From: Euryarchaeota archaeon UBA40
Lineage (GTDB): Archaea > Thermoplasmatota > Poseidoniia > Poseidoniales > Thalassarchaeaceae
Assembly (NCBI GenBank): GCA_002506875.1
Contig: DAYJ01000041.1
Span: forward strand, 1 to 23,085
DNA: 23,085 bases
Direction: 5' to 3'
Shown here piece by piece: positions 14,041 to 21,990 of this stretch (its first letter is position 1; every line of letters begins with the position of its first letter). The notes under the pieces were generated by a model. That model was not told the origin of the DNA and did no database searches. It was given only the letters and a program-made list of their open reading frames with translations. Position numbers and translations under genes: made by a program.

Positions 14041-15945
14041 CTATAGGCGCCAATCTGCACATTCATCCGAAGATGAGATGAGGATTAGACTTGTGTCTCG
14101 GATACACTTGATTTGTTTCTGGCCGCCGAACTCTCCGGGTTGCCCATTGATTATCGCAATTATGTCGCCTCGTTGTATCCCTCTAGCTCGATCTGGCACG
14201 TTCATCTTGAATCCAATCACTGACAGGACTCCACTTGAATCTGCCATCTTGATTCTCCAAGTCGTCTGATTGGATCCATCTGGTTGAATTCCCGGTCTCA
14301 ACTCAATCGCCCATACCTTACCAATTGCGTTGACACGAGGATGTATGTCGATTAACTCAATGTCATCCTCTTGGGGTCCATCTGAAAGTTCGATACTAGC
14401 AGAATTGTCTACTTCAATCTGGATTCTTCCTCGCCATAGTCCAGGTATTCCACCCCTTATACGGACCCGCGCGTCTTTCTGAAGTCCTCGTGTAACATTC
14501 TTGGGAGCGGTACGGAAGGCGTTTTTCACCTCGGCTTGATCATGACCCTGGCGTAAAGTGAAGGAGAAGGTGACTCCTCCATCTTCCAATTTAGGGGGTT
14601 GAATCATACTGAAGATTTCTCCCTCCACTGTTACACGTGGTTTGATGTGACTAATCGGTGTCACTGGCACGGTTCGAGAGAAAGCTTCTGTAGTTAGATC
14701 GGACGGTAATTGAGCATCATGGCCTCCATTTGGGCATAGTGCTACGTAGGTACATGTTCGACATCTTGCATTAGGTTCAGGTTCTGTTTCAATTTCCATA
14801 CCTCCGGAGGCAAATCGAATTACTGGAGATGGTTCGCATGGTGCATCTTCCTCAGATTGGATATTGGATAGGGTAGAGTGAATCTCAGACAAATCTTCAG
14901 CCATTCCAAAGAGGTCCTTTTCTGCCGGTGGATCTACCATTTTCCGGTAACCTCCATCTCCAAGATACCATATTTCGAGTCCATCGATAGTTTCCATTCG
15001 ATTGTGAGTTTCCCACCATAACCAGGCGTACATCCGGAGCTGTTGAGGGTAGAGTTGGGATCGATCAGTATTACCCAATGATGCCTTCAAGTCAATGATC
15101 CGAGTCTTCCCGTCCCAGCGGTAGATGAGATCGTATTCCCCTTGGAACCACTGTTCCGGATGGATACTATTCATGGAGAAGTCGGGTGCATCTGGATCAA
15201 CAAACCAAGGCCGAGATATGGCCCATGCTTCTGACCATTTAATGTCCCCAGTGTCTGCTTCTATAGGTTCTAAATTCAATCCTTTCCAAGGAAATCCATT
15301 GGGTGATGGCCATTCATATCGTGTGCTTCCAGTGCGCCACAATGCTATTTTCTCATCACTGAATTCCTCTTTGCATCGAACAACCTCTTCAAGGTGTAAT
15401 TCGATTCCTGCTTTCGACATACTTCGGACTATTTCTGGATCGAGATCTGTTCGTTCACCTACACGATTTGGCCTCATCTCCCAACGTAGCAAAGCCTCTT
15501 CAGTACAACGAAGAAAGTGTGCGTCTACACGGGCAAAAGCCCATTCTCGCAATCGTTCTAGAGTATGTGGTCGATTCTCAGGTAAAATTCCATTCAAGGT
15601 CGGGCCAGGCCATCCATCGACGCTTTCGATCGCTAGGTTTCCATTTTCATCCAAAGGTGAAACTAGGATGCGGTCGGGCATATTGTCTCCAATCAATGCT
15701 GGGCTCTCTCTAAGTACTCTTGAGATACAATTCTCGACAGCGATTCCGCGAACCACTGCGACTGGAGCTGGTTCCTTTAGTTTCAACACGTAACTCATCC
15801 AGTACTGCCGTGGGCAACTCCTCCAGATGCCTACCTTGGATGCCGACAATCGATTCCATCCAGCGACCCTGATGTCAACTGGATCGATCAAAGTGACCGG
15901 CATGGGTGGCCATTCGACGCGAGGGGTATTGAATACGACGTTCAA
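14041..15945 (-). CDS. Cas4-like Fe-S PD-(D/E)XK nuclease with C-terminal OB-fold-like domains (paralog 2)
   Basis: This 634-residue protein combines a RecB/Cas4-type nuclease with a DNA-binding-like tail. Cys44 (RSCPRQYW) is followed far downstream by Cys395, Cys398 and Cys404 (CRTCTYVALC), the C...CxxCx5C pattern that holds a 4Fe-4S cluster in Cas4 and AddB. Catalytic motifs lie between: GEYDLIYRW (Glu270, Asp272), IIDLKAS (Asp285, Lys287) and the QxxxY-type motif QQLRMYAWLW (Gln302, Tyr306). Residues about 425-515 and 525-625 look like two OB folds. It overlaps its upstream paralog by four bases (TTGA), so a TTG start at 15945 is likely; an ATG at 15903 (Met15) is the alternative. It is expected to cut or resect DNA; substrate and partner are unknown. 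No Cas1, Cas2 or CRISPR array is in the window. Confidence 0.82.
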   Translation of the reverse strand: MNVVFNTPRVEWPPMPVTLIDPVDIRVAGWNRLSASKVGIWRSCPRQYWMSYVLKLKEPAPVAVVRGIAVENCISRVLRESPALIGDNMPDRILVSPLDENGNLAIESVDGWPGPTLNGILPENRPHTLERLREWAFARVDAHFLRCTEEALLRWEMRPNRVGERTDLDPEIVRSMSKAGIELHLEEVVRCKEEFSDEKIALWRTGSTRYEWPSPNGFPWKGLNLEPIEADTGDIKWSEAWAISRPWFVDPDAPDFSMNSIHPEQWFQGEYDLIYRWDGKTRIIDLKASLGNTDRSQLYPQQLRMYAWLWWETHNRMETIDGLEIWYLGDGGYRKMVDPPAEKDLFGMAEDLSEIHSTLSNIQSEEDAPCEPSPVIRFASGGMEIETEPEPNARCRTCTYVALCPNGGHDAQLPSDLTTEAFSRTVPVTPISHIKPRVTVEGEIFSMIQPPKLEDGGVTFSFTLRQGHDQAEVKNAFRTAPKNVTRGLQKDARVRIRGGIPGLWRGRIQIEVDNSASIELSDGPQEDDIELIDIHPRVNAIGKVWAIELRPGIQPDGSNQTTWRIKMADSSGVLSVIGFKMNVPDRARGIQRGDIIAIINGQPGEFGGQKQIKCIRDTSLILISSSDECADWRL

Positions 15946-17705
15946 CGCTCGATTGATTCGATGATAGTAGTACGTCCAATCTTAATCTGGGGTGCTCCTT
16001 CTCTCCATCCCAATTCACCGTGCCGAATAGTCACGGCATCGCCTACCACAATCGAATCGAAGGTACGTGATCGATTTGAACCGAATGCAGCGATTTCCAC
16101 CACACCGCTCCCATCCCACAGATGTAGTGTTCGAATTGACCATGGTCTTCCACTTTGCGAAGTTCCACTCATTGAACCGATAGATACTACCTCGCCAGAG
16201 ACTGTTGCTCGGGAGGGGATAAGGCCCAATCTAATCCATTGTTGATCGGATTTCGGGTCGATGAGACGACTGCGTCCATCGAGGAATAGACGTGCTCGAT
16301 CTCGATGATGCCCCGGGTTCGCATCAGCAATGGCTACCTCTCCATGCCATGCGTCAGAATCCACTACGCCGGACTCAGACTCCTCAACTACAACATACGT
16401 GGTACCTACTCGAAGATTAGCGACCCGTACTGTCTCTCCGTATGGATTTTCATTCTCTATCCATCCTCCATCGATGGTACCTTTTACACATATCCGGCTT
16501 GGAAGTTTTGCAATCCTAGTTGACCCCTGGGGAAGTGCATCTGGATCCAGAGTATGTAGTTCAGGAAGGAATACTCTGAGCGCACGATCCTCAGGTTTTG
16601 ATGAGTAGCCGCAGACCTCCATACCATCACAATGTGGACAATGGAGCGGGTGGCCAGTTGGTGTCCCGCCCGGTTTGATCCATTCCCAGTCCTGCTCAGG
16701 TACACTGCCCATTCCATTGCGAATAGCTTTCAAGCGAGTCGTCTCTGTGTCCATATCTTCATCTTCATGAGCATCGATTCTGTGGACATGTCCGTCGAGT
16801 AGAAACCATCCCTCTAGACAATCTACACCTTGTGCATCAGCTTCACGGGTTTGATGCCAAAGCCAGCGATAGAATCTCAATTGCGCTTCCAGATTCGGCT
16901 GAGGTCGTCCACCATGAAGTCCGGATTTTATGTCGACAATGGTTGCCTTGGAACGCCAACGGTGTACAACATCCATCTCTCCCGATGCCCAACCTCCAGG
17001 GTGATGGATGCGCTGTGGTTCATTGATTCGAGGGTCCTTCATCCAGGGTCTAGATATCTCCCAAGCTTCCCACCAATCTACCAATTCTCCTGAATTCTGG
17101 AAGCCCGGGGCCTTCTCTTCTCGAGTGGAGTCCCATCGAGGTGCAGGCGGATTATGGGGGTCTCCAGTCATGCGATATGTTTCGAGATGAGGACCACCTC
17201 CTTCTGCCAGACAAGAATTCGCTGTTGCAATCTGCATCTTCAGGCCAGCCCGGATCTGTTTCCGTATTGTCGCAACTTGAATTGCATCGATATCGGCTTC
17301 ATCCGTCTTCCATGGCGTCTCTTCCCATTGTTGCAAAAGTGTCTGGTAGACGTAATCTGCCATCTCAGGTACGAGAGAATGAAGCCAATCATGGATTCCT
17401 TCAATGGAATCTACAGGTGTTGTTTGTACAATTTCAGTTTCCATAGCACCCTGATGTTCAAGCCATCTCGAACGCCCATGCGGTGGACTTCCGTCCCTTG
17501 GGGGAGATTCCATCAATAGGCCGACCACAGCGTCTTCAAGAAGAATCCCTAGAAGCATCGAAGGTCGTACAGGACCTCTGAGGCCGAGTCGTCGATTAAC
17601 CATCCAACCTCTTGGACATCGTTCCCATGAAACAAGGGAGCTGCCACTCAGTCGATTCCTACGTCTCCGTCCAGCACCACCGAATGGAGGTCGATTTACA
17701 GGCAT
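15942..17705 (-). CDS. Cas4-like Fe-S PD-(D/E)XK nuclease with C-terminal OB-fold-like domains (paralog 1)
   Basis: This 587-residue protein has the same plan as the next gene. Cys30 (WERCPRGWM) plus Cys356, Cys359 and Cys365 (CPHCDGMEVC) should hold a 4Fe-4S cluster. The nuclease core shows GEMDVVHRW (Glu243, Asp245), IVDIKSG (Asp258, Lys260) and EAQLRFYRWLW (Gln275, Tyr279). Both paralogs share a marker just before the core, EAWEISRPWMKDP here. The C-terminal 190 residues look like OB folds, ending with DGSGVVEIAAFGSNRS and VVGDAVTIRHG. The N-terminus is very basic (GAGRRRRNR). It begins 14 bases after the ABCE1 stop, so it is probably in the same transcript. The family is unnamed as far as I can tell; a role in DNA repair or replication is inferred from the fold. 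Confidence 0.83.
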   Translation of the reverse strand: MPVNRPPFGGAGRRRRNRLSGSSLVSWERCPRGWMVNRRLGLRGPVRPSMLLGILLEDAVVGLLMESPPRDGSPPHGRSRWLEHQGAMETEIVQTTPVDSIEGIHDWLHSLVPEMADYVYQTLLQQWEETPWKTDEADIDAIQVATIRKQIRAGLKMQIATANSCLAEGGGPHLETYRMTGDPHNPPAPRWDSTREEKAPGFQNSGELVDWWEAWEISRPWMKDPRINEPQRIHHPGGWASGEMDVVHRWRSKATIVDIKSGLHGGRPQPNLEAQLRFYRWLWHQTREADAQGVDCLEGWFLLDGHVHRIDAHEDEDMDTETTRLKAIRNGMGSVPEQDWEWIKPGGTPTGHPLHCPHCDGMEVCGYSSKPEDRALRVFLPELHTLDPDALPQGSTRIAKLPSRICVKGTIDGGWIENENPYGETVRVANLRVGTTYVVVEESESGVVDSDAWHGEVAIADANPGHHRDRARLFLDGRSRLIDPKSDQQWIRLGLIPSRATVSGEVVSIGSMSGTSQSGRPWSIRTLHLWDGSGVVEIAAFGSNRSRTFDSIVVGDAVTIRHGELGWREGAPQIKIGRTTIIESIER

Positions 17706-17719
17706 GCATATTCCCCGAT

Positions 17720-19486
17720 TTACTTGGTGTAGAAATATTCCCCTGATGCCTTCTGTTCCCTATCTTTGCGACTGTCGGGCTTGTTGATTCTCGGCCTTTT
17801 TGTGTCTTGATCACGACGGAAAGTAATTCCAACATTTTTCAGGAATCGATTCATTCCTTGTCGGAGATGTAGAGGTCCGACGGCTGTTCCTTCGACTCCA
17901 CCCTCGCCCTCAAAAACAAGTAATGAATCACTTACAATGTCGATGAAGTATATGTCGTGGTCAATCACCATAGCAGCCTTCTCTTTGGAGACCATTGTCC
18001 TTCTGATTGCCTTTGCAGCCTCCATTCTAGCATTAGCATCTAGGTGAGCCGAGGGTTCATCCAAAAGGTAGATGTCAGCATCTTTACCAAGACATAGAAC
18101 AATCCAAACAGCCTGGAGTTCTCCTCCTGACAGTTTACGTGCCTGTAATTCAAGCAATTGATCCACATTTAGTGGCCTGAGAACTTTAGTTTGGAATTCA
18201 CCAGAGTGCCATGCTCTACCTAACTCAGTATCCAACCATTCTCTTACTGTACCATCGAAGGTTGCTTTGACATGTTGTGGCTTGTAGGATACCTTAGCAT
18301 CCATAGTAGTCCATCCTTCGTCTGCTTCTAATTCTCCTGCAAGAATGCGGACCAATGTTGTCTTTCCAGTAGCATTCGGCCCTACTATGCCTACTACCTC
18401 TGCAGAATGAACAGTGCCCTCATCTGAATTAAGAGTGAATTCACCCAATGATTTCTGTACCCCTCCCCACTGTAGTATTGGTTCACCAATTTCTTCCGAT
18501 CTTATCCGACCAGTATGGAATTTAATCGGTTTATCTCGGATTCGCATGTTTTGTTCAACTAGATGGCCATTGAGATACGCATTGATAGCAACTCGAGTAG
18601 TTCTTGCTGGAGTATATATTCCGTAGCCTGCTCTCTCTCCATAGACGATGTGTACTTGATCACAAAGAACGTCAAGAATCGCCAAATCATGTTCGACAAC
18701 GAGTACTCTCTTACCCATCTCGGCTAATGCTTGTATGATTTTAGTTACCCTCAATCTTTCATGAATGTCTAGGTACGATGTTGCTTCATCAAAGAAATAA
18801 ACATCTGCATCCTTCAGAAGTGTAGCACATATCGCAACTCTTTGTAGTTCTCCCCCTGACAATGCTCCTAGTTTTCGATCCATCAGGTGAATGATGCCCA
18901 TTTCTTCGGTCCATTTTTCCATTTCATTACGATCATCTACTCTAGCTAGAAGTTCACTAACTAAACCATCGAATATTTTTGGTAATTTGTCTACGTATTG
19001 TGGTTTTACTGCAACGCTCACTCCGGAAGATGCAACTTGCTCTAGGTAATCTCTGAGTTCCCCTTTGGGATAATTATCAATGATTTCATCCCATTCTTTT
19101 TCTCCACCCCAATCGCCAAGATTAGGGCGTAGAGATCCGGAGAGTATCTGTACAGCAGTGGATTTACCCATTCCGTTTTGGCCCAGAATACCGATGACTG
19201 CCTCCTCTCGTGGCGTAGGTAGACGAAATACTCTGAATCCGTTTTCTCCGAAGCAATGAGTCATATCACTGTCAAGTTCTTGTGGTAAATTGATTAGAAT
19301 CACAGCATCTCCGGGACAATGTTTTGCTCTATTCAAACAAACAGGGCAAGCAGTTTCCAAGATCTTGCATTTGTTGTCGATTACCTGTATACATTCGCTC
19401 CCACACATCCCGGCATACTTCTGAAGATATGCGAAAGCAGGCATGTTGGGAGCACACCGGTCCTCCAGTAAGACCGCTACACGCAT
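17720..19486 (-). CDS. ABCE1/Rli1 ribosome-recycling ATPase with degenerate Fe-S domain
   Basis: ABCE1 splits ribosomes after termination. This 588-residue protein has both ATPase domains: Walker A GQNGMGKST (102-110), signature LSGGELQRVAI and Walker B DEATSYLD in the first; GPNATGKTTL, LSGGELQAVWI and DEPSAHLD in the second. The family C-terminus ITFRRDQDTKRPRINKPDS is present. The N-terminus aligns over its whole length with the family (RVAVLLEDRC to AVILINLP), yet the eight Fe-S cysteines are not kept. Cys11 remains, but the next three positions are Pro16, Tyr20 and Tyr24. In the second cluster Cys47, Cys50 and Cys57 remain and the third position is Arg53. Extra cysteines occur at 28, 32 and 40. 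AAGGAGA at 19494-19500 fixes the start. The two Fe-S nuclease genes follow on the same strand. Confidence 0.94.
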   Translation of the reverse strand: MRVAVLLEDRCAPNMPAFAYLQKYAGMCGSECIQVIDNKCKILETACPVCLNRAKHCPGDAVILINLPQELDSDMTHCFGENGFRVFRLPTPREEAVIGILGQNGMGKSTAVQILSGSLRPNLGDWGGEKEWDEIIDNYPKGELRDYLEQVASSGVSVAVKPQYVDKLPKIFDGLVSELLARVDDRNEMEKWTEEMGIIHLMDRKLGALSGGELQRVAICATLLKDADVYFFDEATSYLDIHERLRVTKIIQALAEMGKRVLVVEHDLAILDVLCDQVHIVYGERAGYGIYTPARTTRVAINAYLNGHLVEQNMRIRDKPIKFHTGRIRSEEIGEPILQWGGVQKSLGEFTLNSDEGTVHSAEVVGIVGPNATGKTTLVRILAGELEADEGWTTMDAKVSYKPQHVKATFDGTVREWLDTELGRAWHSGEFQTKVLRPLNVDQLLELQARKLSGGELQAVWIVLCLGKDADIYLLDEPSAHLDANARMEAAKAIRRTMVSKEKAAMVIDHDIYFIDIVSDSLLVFEGEGGVEGTAVGPLHLRQGMNRFLKNVGITFRRDQDTKRPRINKPDSRKDREQKASGEYFYTK

Positions 19487-19493
19487 TTTCTAT

Positions 19494-19500
19494 TCTCCTT
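19494..19500 (-). promoter_or_regulatory. Shine-Dalgarno site of the ABCE1 gene
   Basis: On the minus strand this reads AAGGAGA, seven bases before the ATG at 19486. It confirms that the unusual Fe-S region is translated from the expected start. The whole 59-base gap to the prenyl synthase gene shows nothing else distinct. Confidence 0.6.
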
Positions 19501-19545
19501 TGTCTTCGCTATTGGTAATTACCTGCTAAGGTTGCCTAGAATCGT

Positions 19546-20778
19546 TCAGAAGAACGTCAAGAAACGGTGTCGGATGTATATCGATAGAGCAAGTGTCAAT
19601 TTCTCGACCTTGTTCAGTTTCACCCGTTGAGAGAATACATCACCATCATTTCGACGGATTTTCTTCAAGATAGAACGGTAGAATCCCATCATGATGGCTG
19701 GACTGAATCGCATTTTTGGCTTCAACATTGGAAGCAAATCAAGGGCGCGATCACGGTAAACCTCGATTCTCTCGATAAATTCTGTAACAAACGGTTCCCA
19801 TCCAGGGTGTTCTTTGAGGCGTCCTTCAAGCACATCCTCTGGTTGGATTCCATGGCGTGCTAGGTCTTCTATTGGGAGGTATATCCGGCCTCTATCTGCG
19901 TCCTCTTGAACATCGCGAAGGATGTTGACTAATTGCATAAAAACCCCCCAAGCTTCAGCGTGTTCACGAGCTTTTGGATTCTCGTATCCATATATGTCAA
20001 TACAGACGAGGCCAACGGTTGAAGCAACTCTGTAGCAGTATCGGTATAGGTCTTCAAAGGTCTCGTATCTGTCTTGGAAGAAGTCATCTTCCATGCCTGC
20101 GATTAGATCATCAAGGTGGATTCGAGGGATATGGTACTTCTGGACAGTGTCCTTTAGAGCTAAGAAGATTGGATCGGTTGATACAAGGTCGTTGTAAGCG
20201 GTTGAGAGTTTTTTGCGGAAGAAAAATAGTTGCGACATTTTGTCAATGAAACTAGTACGATCAACAACAGGTACGCGTTGAATCATTTCCTCAATTCGAT
20301 CAATATATTCGAGTGCCTCCTCATCCTTCGGGCCGGATGATCCCGGAAATAAATCACGATAATCTCCGTCGGCAATATCGTCAGCCCTTCTACAGAAGGC
20401 GTAGTAGGCACACATTGCTCTTCGTTGTTCATCGGGCAGATATTTGAATGAGTGATAGAAGTTGGCTGCTTCACGAATTGTAAGTGCTTCACAGTAATCG
20501 TATGCTGTATTCAGTATGAAGGGAGGGATGTCCTTCTCGGACCAAACCGGAGCATCGATATTATCGAAAGGGTTTGATAATTTTTCATCTTTGGTTGCCA
20601 CACCCATGAATCTGGCCGATGCCTTTAGCGCATCCACGGCGGTTACGCTGACTACCCGTACTGCGTCAGAGGTGAGCTCAACCGCGGCTCGAAAACTTGC
20701 AATTTTCTGTTCGCGATTTTCGGTAGAGCGTACGGCTTCGACCTTTACGGTCGATTCCTTGGTACGCGTCTCCGACAT
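19546..20778 (-). CDS. Phytoene/squalene synthase family protein with N-terminal extension
   Basis: This 410-residue head-to-head prenyltransferase condenses two prenyl diphosphates. Both Mg-binding motifs are intact: CRRADDIADGD (Asp133, Asp134, Asp137) and NILRDVQEDADRGRIYLP (Asp289, Asp293). The stretch from AYDYCEALT onward looks most like phytoene synthase (CrtB), the entry to carotenoids, which in surface-ocean archaea can supply retinal for rhodopsin; that use is inferred. About 90 residues precede the enzyme domain, rich in Glu, Lys, Val and Ala with helical character and no signal peptide; they are not part of the usual fold. A TATA-like TTGATATAG lies about 27-35 bases before the ATG on the minus strand with no Shine-Dalgarno site, so the mRNA may be leaderless. 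The second synthase gene lies 85 bases upstream. Confidence 0.87.
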   Translation of the reverse strand: MSETRTKESTVKVEAVRSTENREQKIASFRAAVELTSDAVRVVSVTAVDALKASARFMGVATKDEKLSNPFDNIDAPVWSEKDIPPFILNTAYDYCEALTIREAANFYHSFKYLPDEQRRAMCAYYAFCRRADDIADGDYRDLFPGSSGPKDEEALEYIDRIEEMIQRVPVVDRTSFIDKMSQLFFFRKKLSTAYNDLVSTDPIFLALKDTVQKYHIPRIHLDDLIAGMEDDFFQDRYETFEDLYRYCYRVASTVGLVCIDIYGYENPKAREHAEAWGVFMQLVNILRDVQEDADRGRIYLPIEDLARHGIQPEDVLEGRLKEHPGWEPFVTEFIERIEVYRDRALDLLPMLKPKMRFSPAIMMGFYRSILKKIRRNDGDVFSQRVKLNKVEKLTLALSIYIRHRFLTFF

Positions 20779-20863
20779 GGTATCAAGTATAACGAACTCC
20801 CGGCCCTATATCAAGTGAAGGGATACGGGCATCGAAGATGCCATTCTGGAACATCTCGATGTT

Positions 20864-21868
20864 TCATCGGCTCCGCATAAGAAGGCGCCGAGTCCCTCCA
20901 GGGAGGAGAGTCGCGATGATACATTGTCTCATGATTCGTTTAATCTCCTTTCTTGGTACTTTCACGCGCCTTTCACTATCAAGTACGTTGTTTACTCGTA
21001 GCATATCTACAGTCCGTTGACCGATAATGACGGGTAGCATACATGCAATTCGAAGCCGTCGTTGATTTGAGGGTAGCATGAGGATGTATCGAGTAGCTGC
21101 ATCGAGGTGTCCTTGTGTGATGTCGAGAAGGTCGTGGTGAATCGGCATGAATTTCTCGTAGTGGTTTGCCTCAGTCAGATCATCTGGTTCCATGCCTGCC
21201 GCTTGAAGACGTGTCATCGGGATGTAACATCTTCCGAATCTGAGATCTTCAGGTATGTCTCGGAGTATGTTGATCATCTGTAGCGCCTTGCCGAACCGAA
21301 TCCCTAGTTCAAACATCTGCTCACTGGCGGGGCCGTCCGCAGAGACCAGGTGAGCTAGTGTCATTGAAGTCCAGAATTCTCCAACACAGCCCGCGACTCG
21401 GTAGGCGTAGTCATTCAGCTCCTCATCATTATTTAGTGGCGAGATTGATTGCGAATCGTTTGCTGGTCCGAATCGCTTCAAGTCGAGTGTCTGTCCACCA
21501 ATGATAATCCCAAGGCATCGACGAACATGAATCCGGTCGTTGTCTGATATTGTGGCCAATGCTGCAAGAGGAATTCCTACATTCCTCAGTAATGTCTCCT
21601 CACCTGAATCCGACTGCAGGTCTGCCAATGTAGAGAGGTCAATCATTGGTACATCATCTTGGCTTGTGCTTTTGTCCCATGCATCTAGGGCATCTAAGAG
21701 GACTTCAACGTGCCCTGTTTTGGAATCAGCGATAGTATCGGCAACCCTTGCGAGAAGATAGAGCAATCCAACCTGCTTCCTGATTGAACGAGGCAGAACT
21801 TTCAGAGTTAAGAAGAAGGAACGGGATGTATTCTCAAGCAGACGATCCGCTTCCGGTCCAATGAGCAT
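20864..21868 (-). CDS. Squalene synthase-like head-to-head prenyltransferase
   Basis: This 334-residue protein is a second member of the squalene/phytoene synthase family. It opens in the squalene synthase manner (LLENTSRSFFLTLKVLPRSI) and has motif I as ADTIADS (Asp44, Asp48) and motif II as NILRDIPEDLRFGRCYIP (Asp204, Asp208). The DTxxD form and the IPEDLRxGRCYxP form are typical of squalene synthase-like rather than phytoene synthase enzymes, so farnesyl diphosphate is the likely substrate. No C-terminal membrane anchor is evident; the tail is basic. GAGGT at 21875-21879 sits six bases before the ATG. Its neighbour downstream is the phytoene synthase-like gene; they share the fold but little sequence outside the motifs. 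Presqualene-type or C30 carotenoid synthesis are alternatives. Confidence 0.85.
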   Translation of the reverse strand: MLIGPEADRLLENTSRSFFLTLKVLPRSIRKQVGLLYLLARVADTIADSKTGHVEVLLDALDAWDKSTSQDDVPMIDLSTLADLQSDSGEETLLRNVGIPLAALATISDNDRIHVRRCLGIIIGGQTLDLKRFGPANDSQSISPLNNDEELNDYAYRVAGCVGEFWTSMTLAHLVSADGPASEQMFELGIRFGKALQMINILRDIPEDLRFGRCYIPMTRLQAAGMEPDDLTEANHYEKFMPIHHDLLDITQGHLDAATRYILMLPSNQRRLRIACMLPVIIGQRTVDMLRVNNVLDSERRVKVPRKEIKRIMRQCIIATLLPGGTRRLLMRSR

Positions 21869-21990
21869 CCGGGCACCTCTAAGTGGATACTGAGGCCATG
21901 TGTTCTTGACCCTGTGGGGTGAAAGGATTTCACATACTGTATTGCTGATGTATCCTCTCAGGAACGGCTTAATGAATAGGTTCCGATTCC

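Noticed and set aside
14041..17705. A CRISPR-Cas adaptation locus, suggested by two Cas4-like nucleases.
   Set aside because: No repeat-spacer array is visible and no cas1, cas2 or effector gene is present; the proteins are about three times the length of Cas4 and carry OB-fold-like tails.
19300..19486. A frameshift or mis-assembly explaining the missing ABCE1 cysteines.
   Set aside because: The region stays in one frame, matches the family before, between and after the lost sites (RVAVLLEDRC, ECIQV, CPGDAVILINLP) and has nearly the family length, so point substitutions explain it better.
21961..21984. GGAAC...GTTCC inverted repeat before the zinc-ribbon gene.
   Set aside because: The arms are only five bases with a 14-base spacer, which is easily expected by chance.
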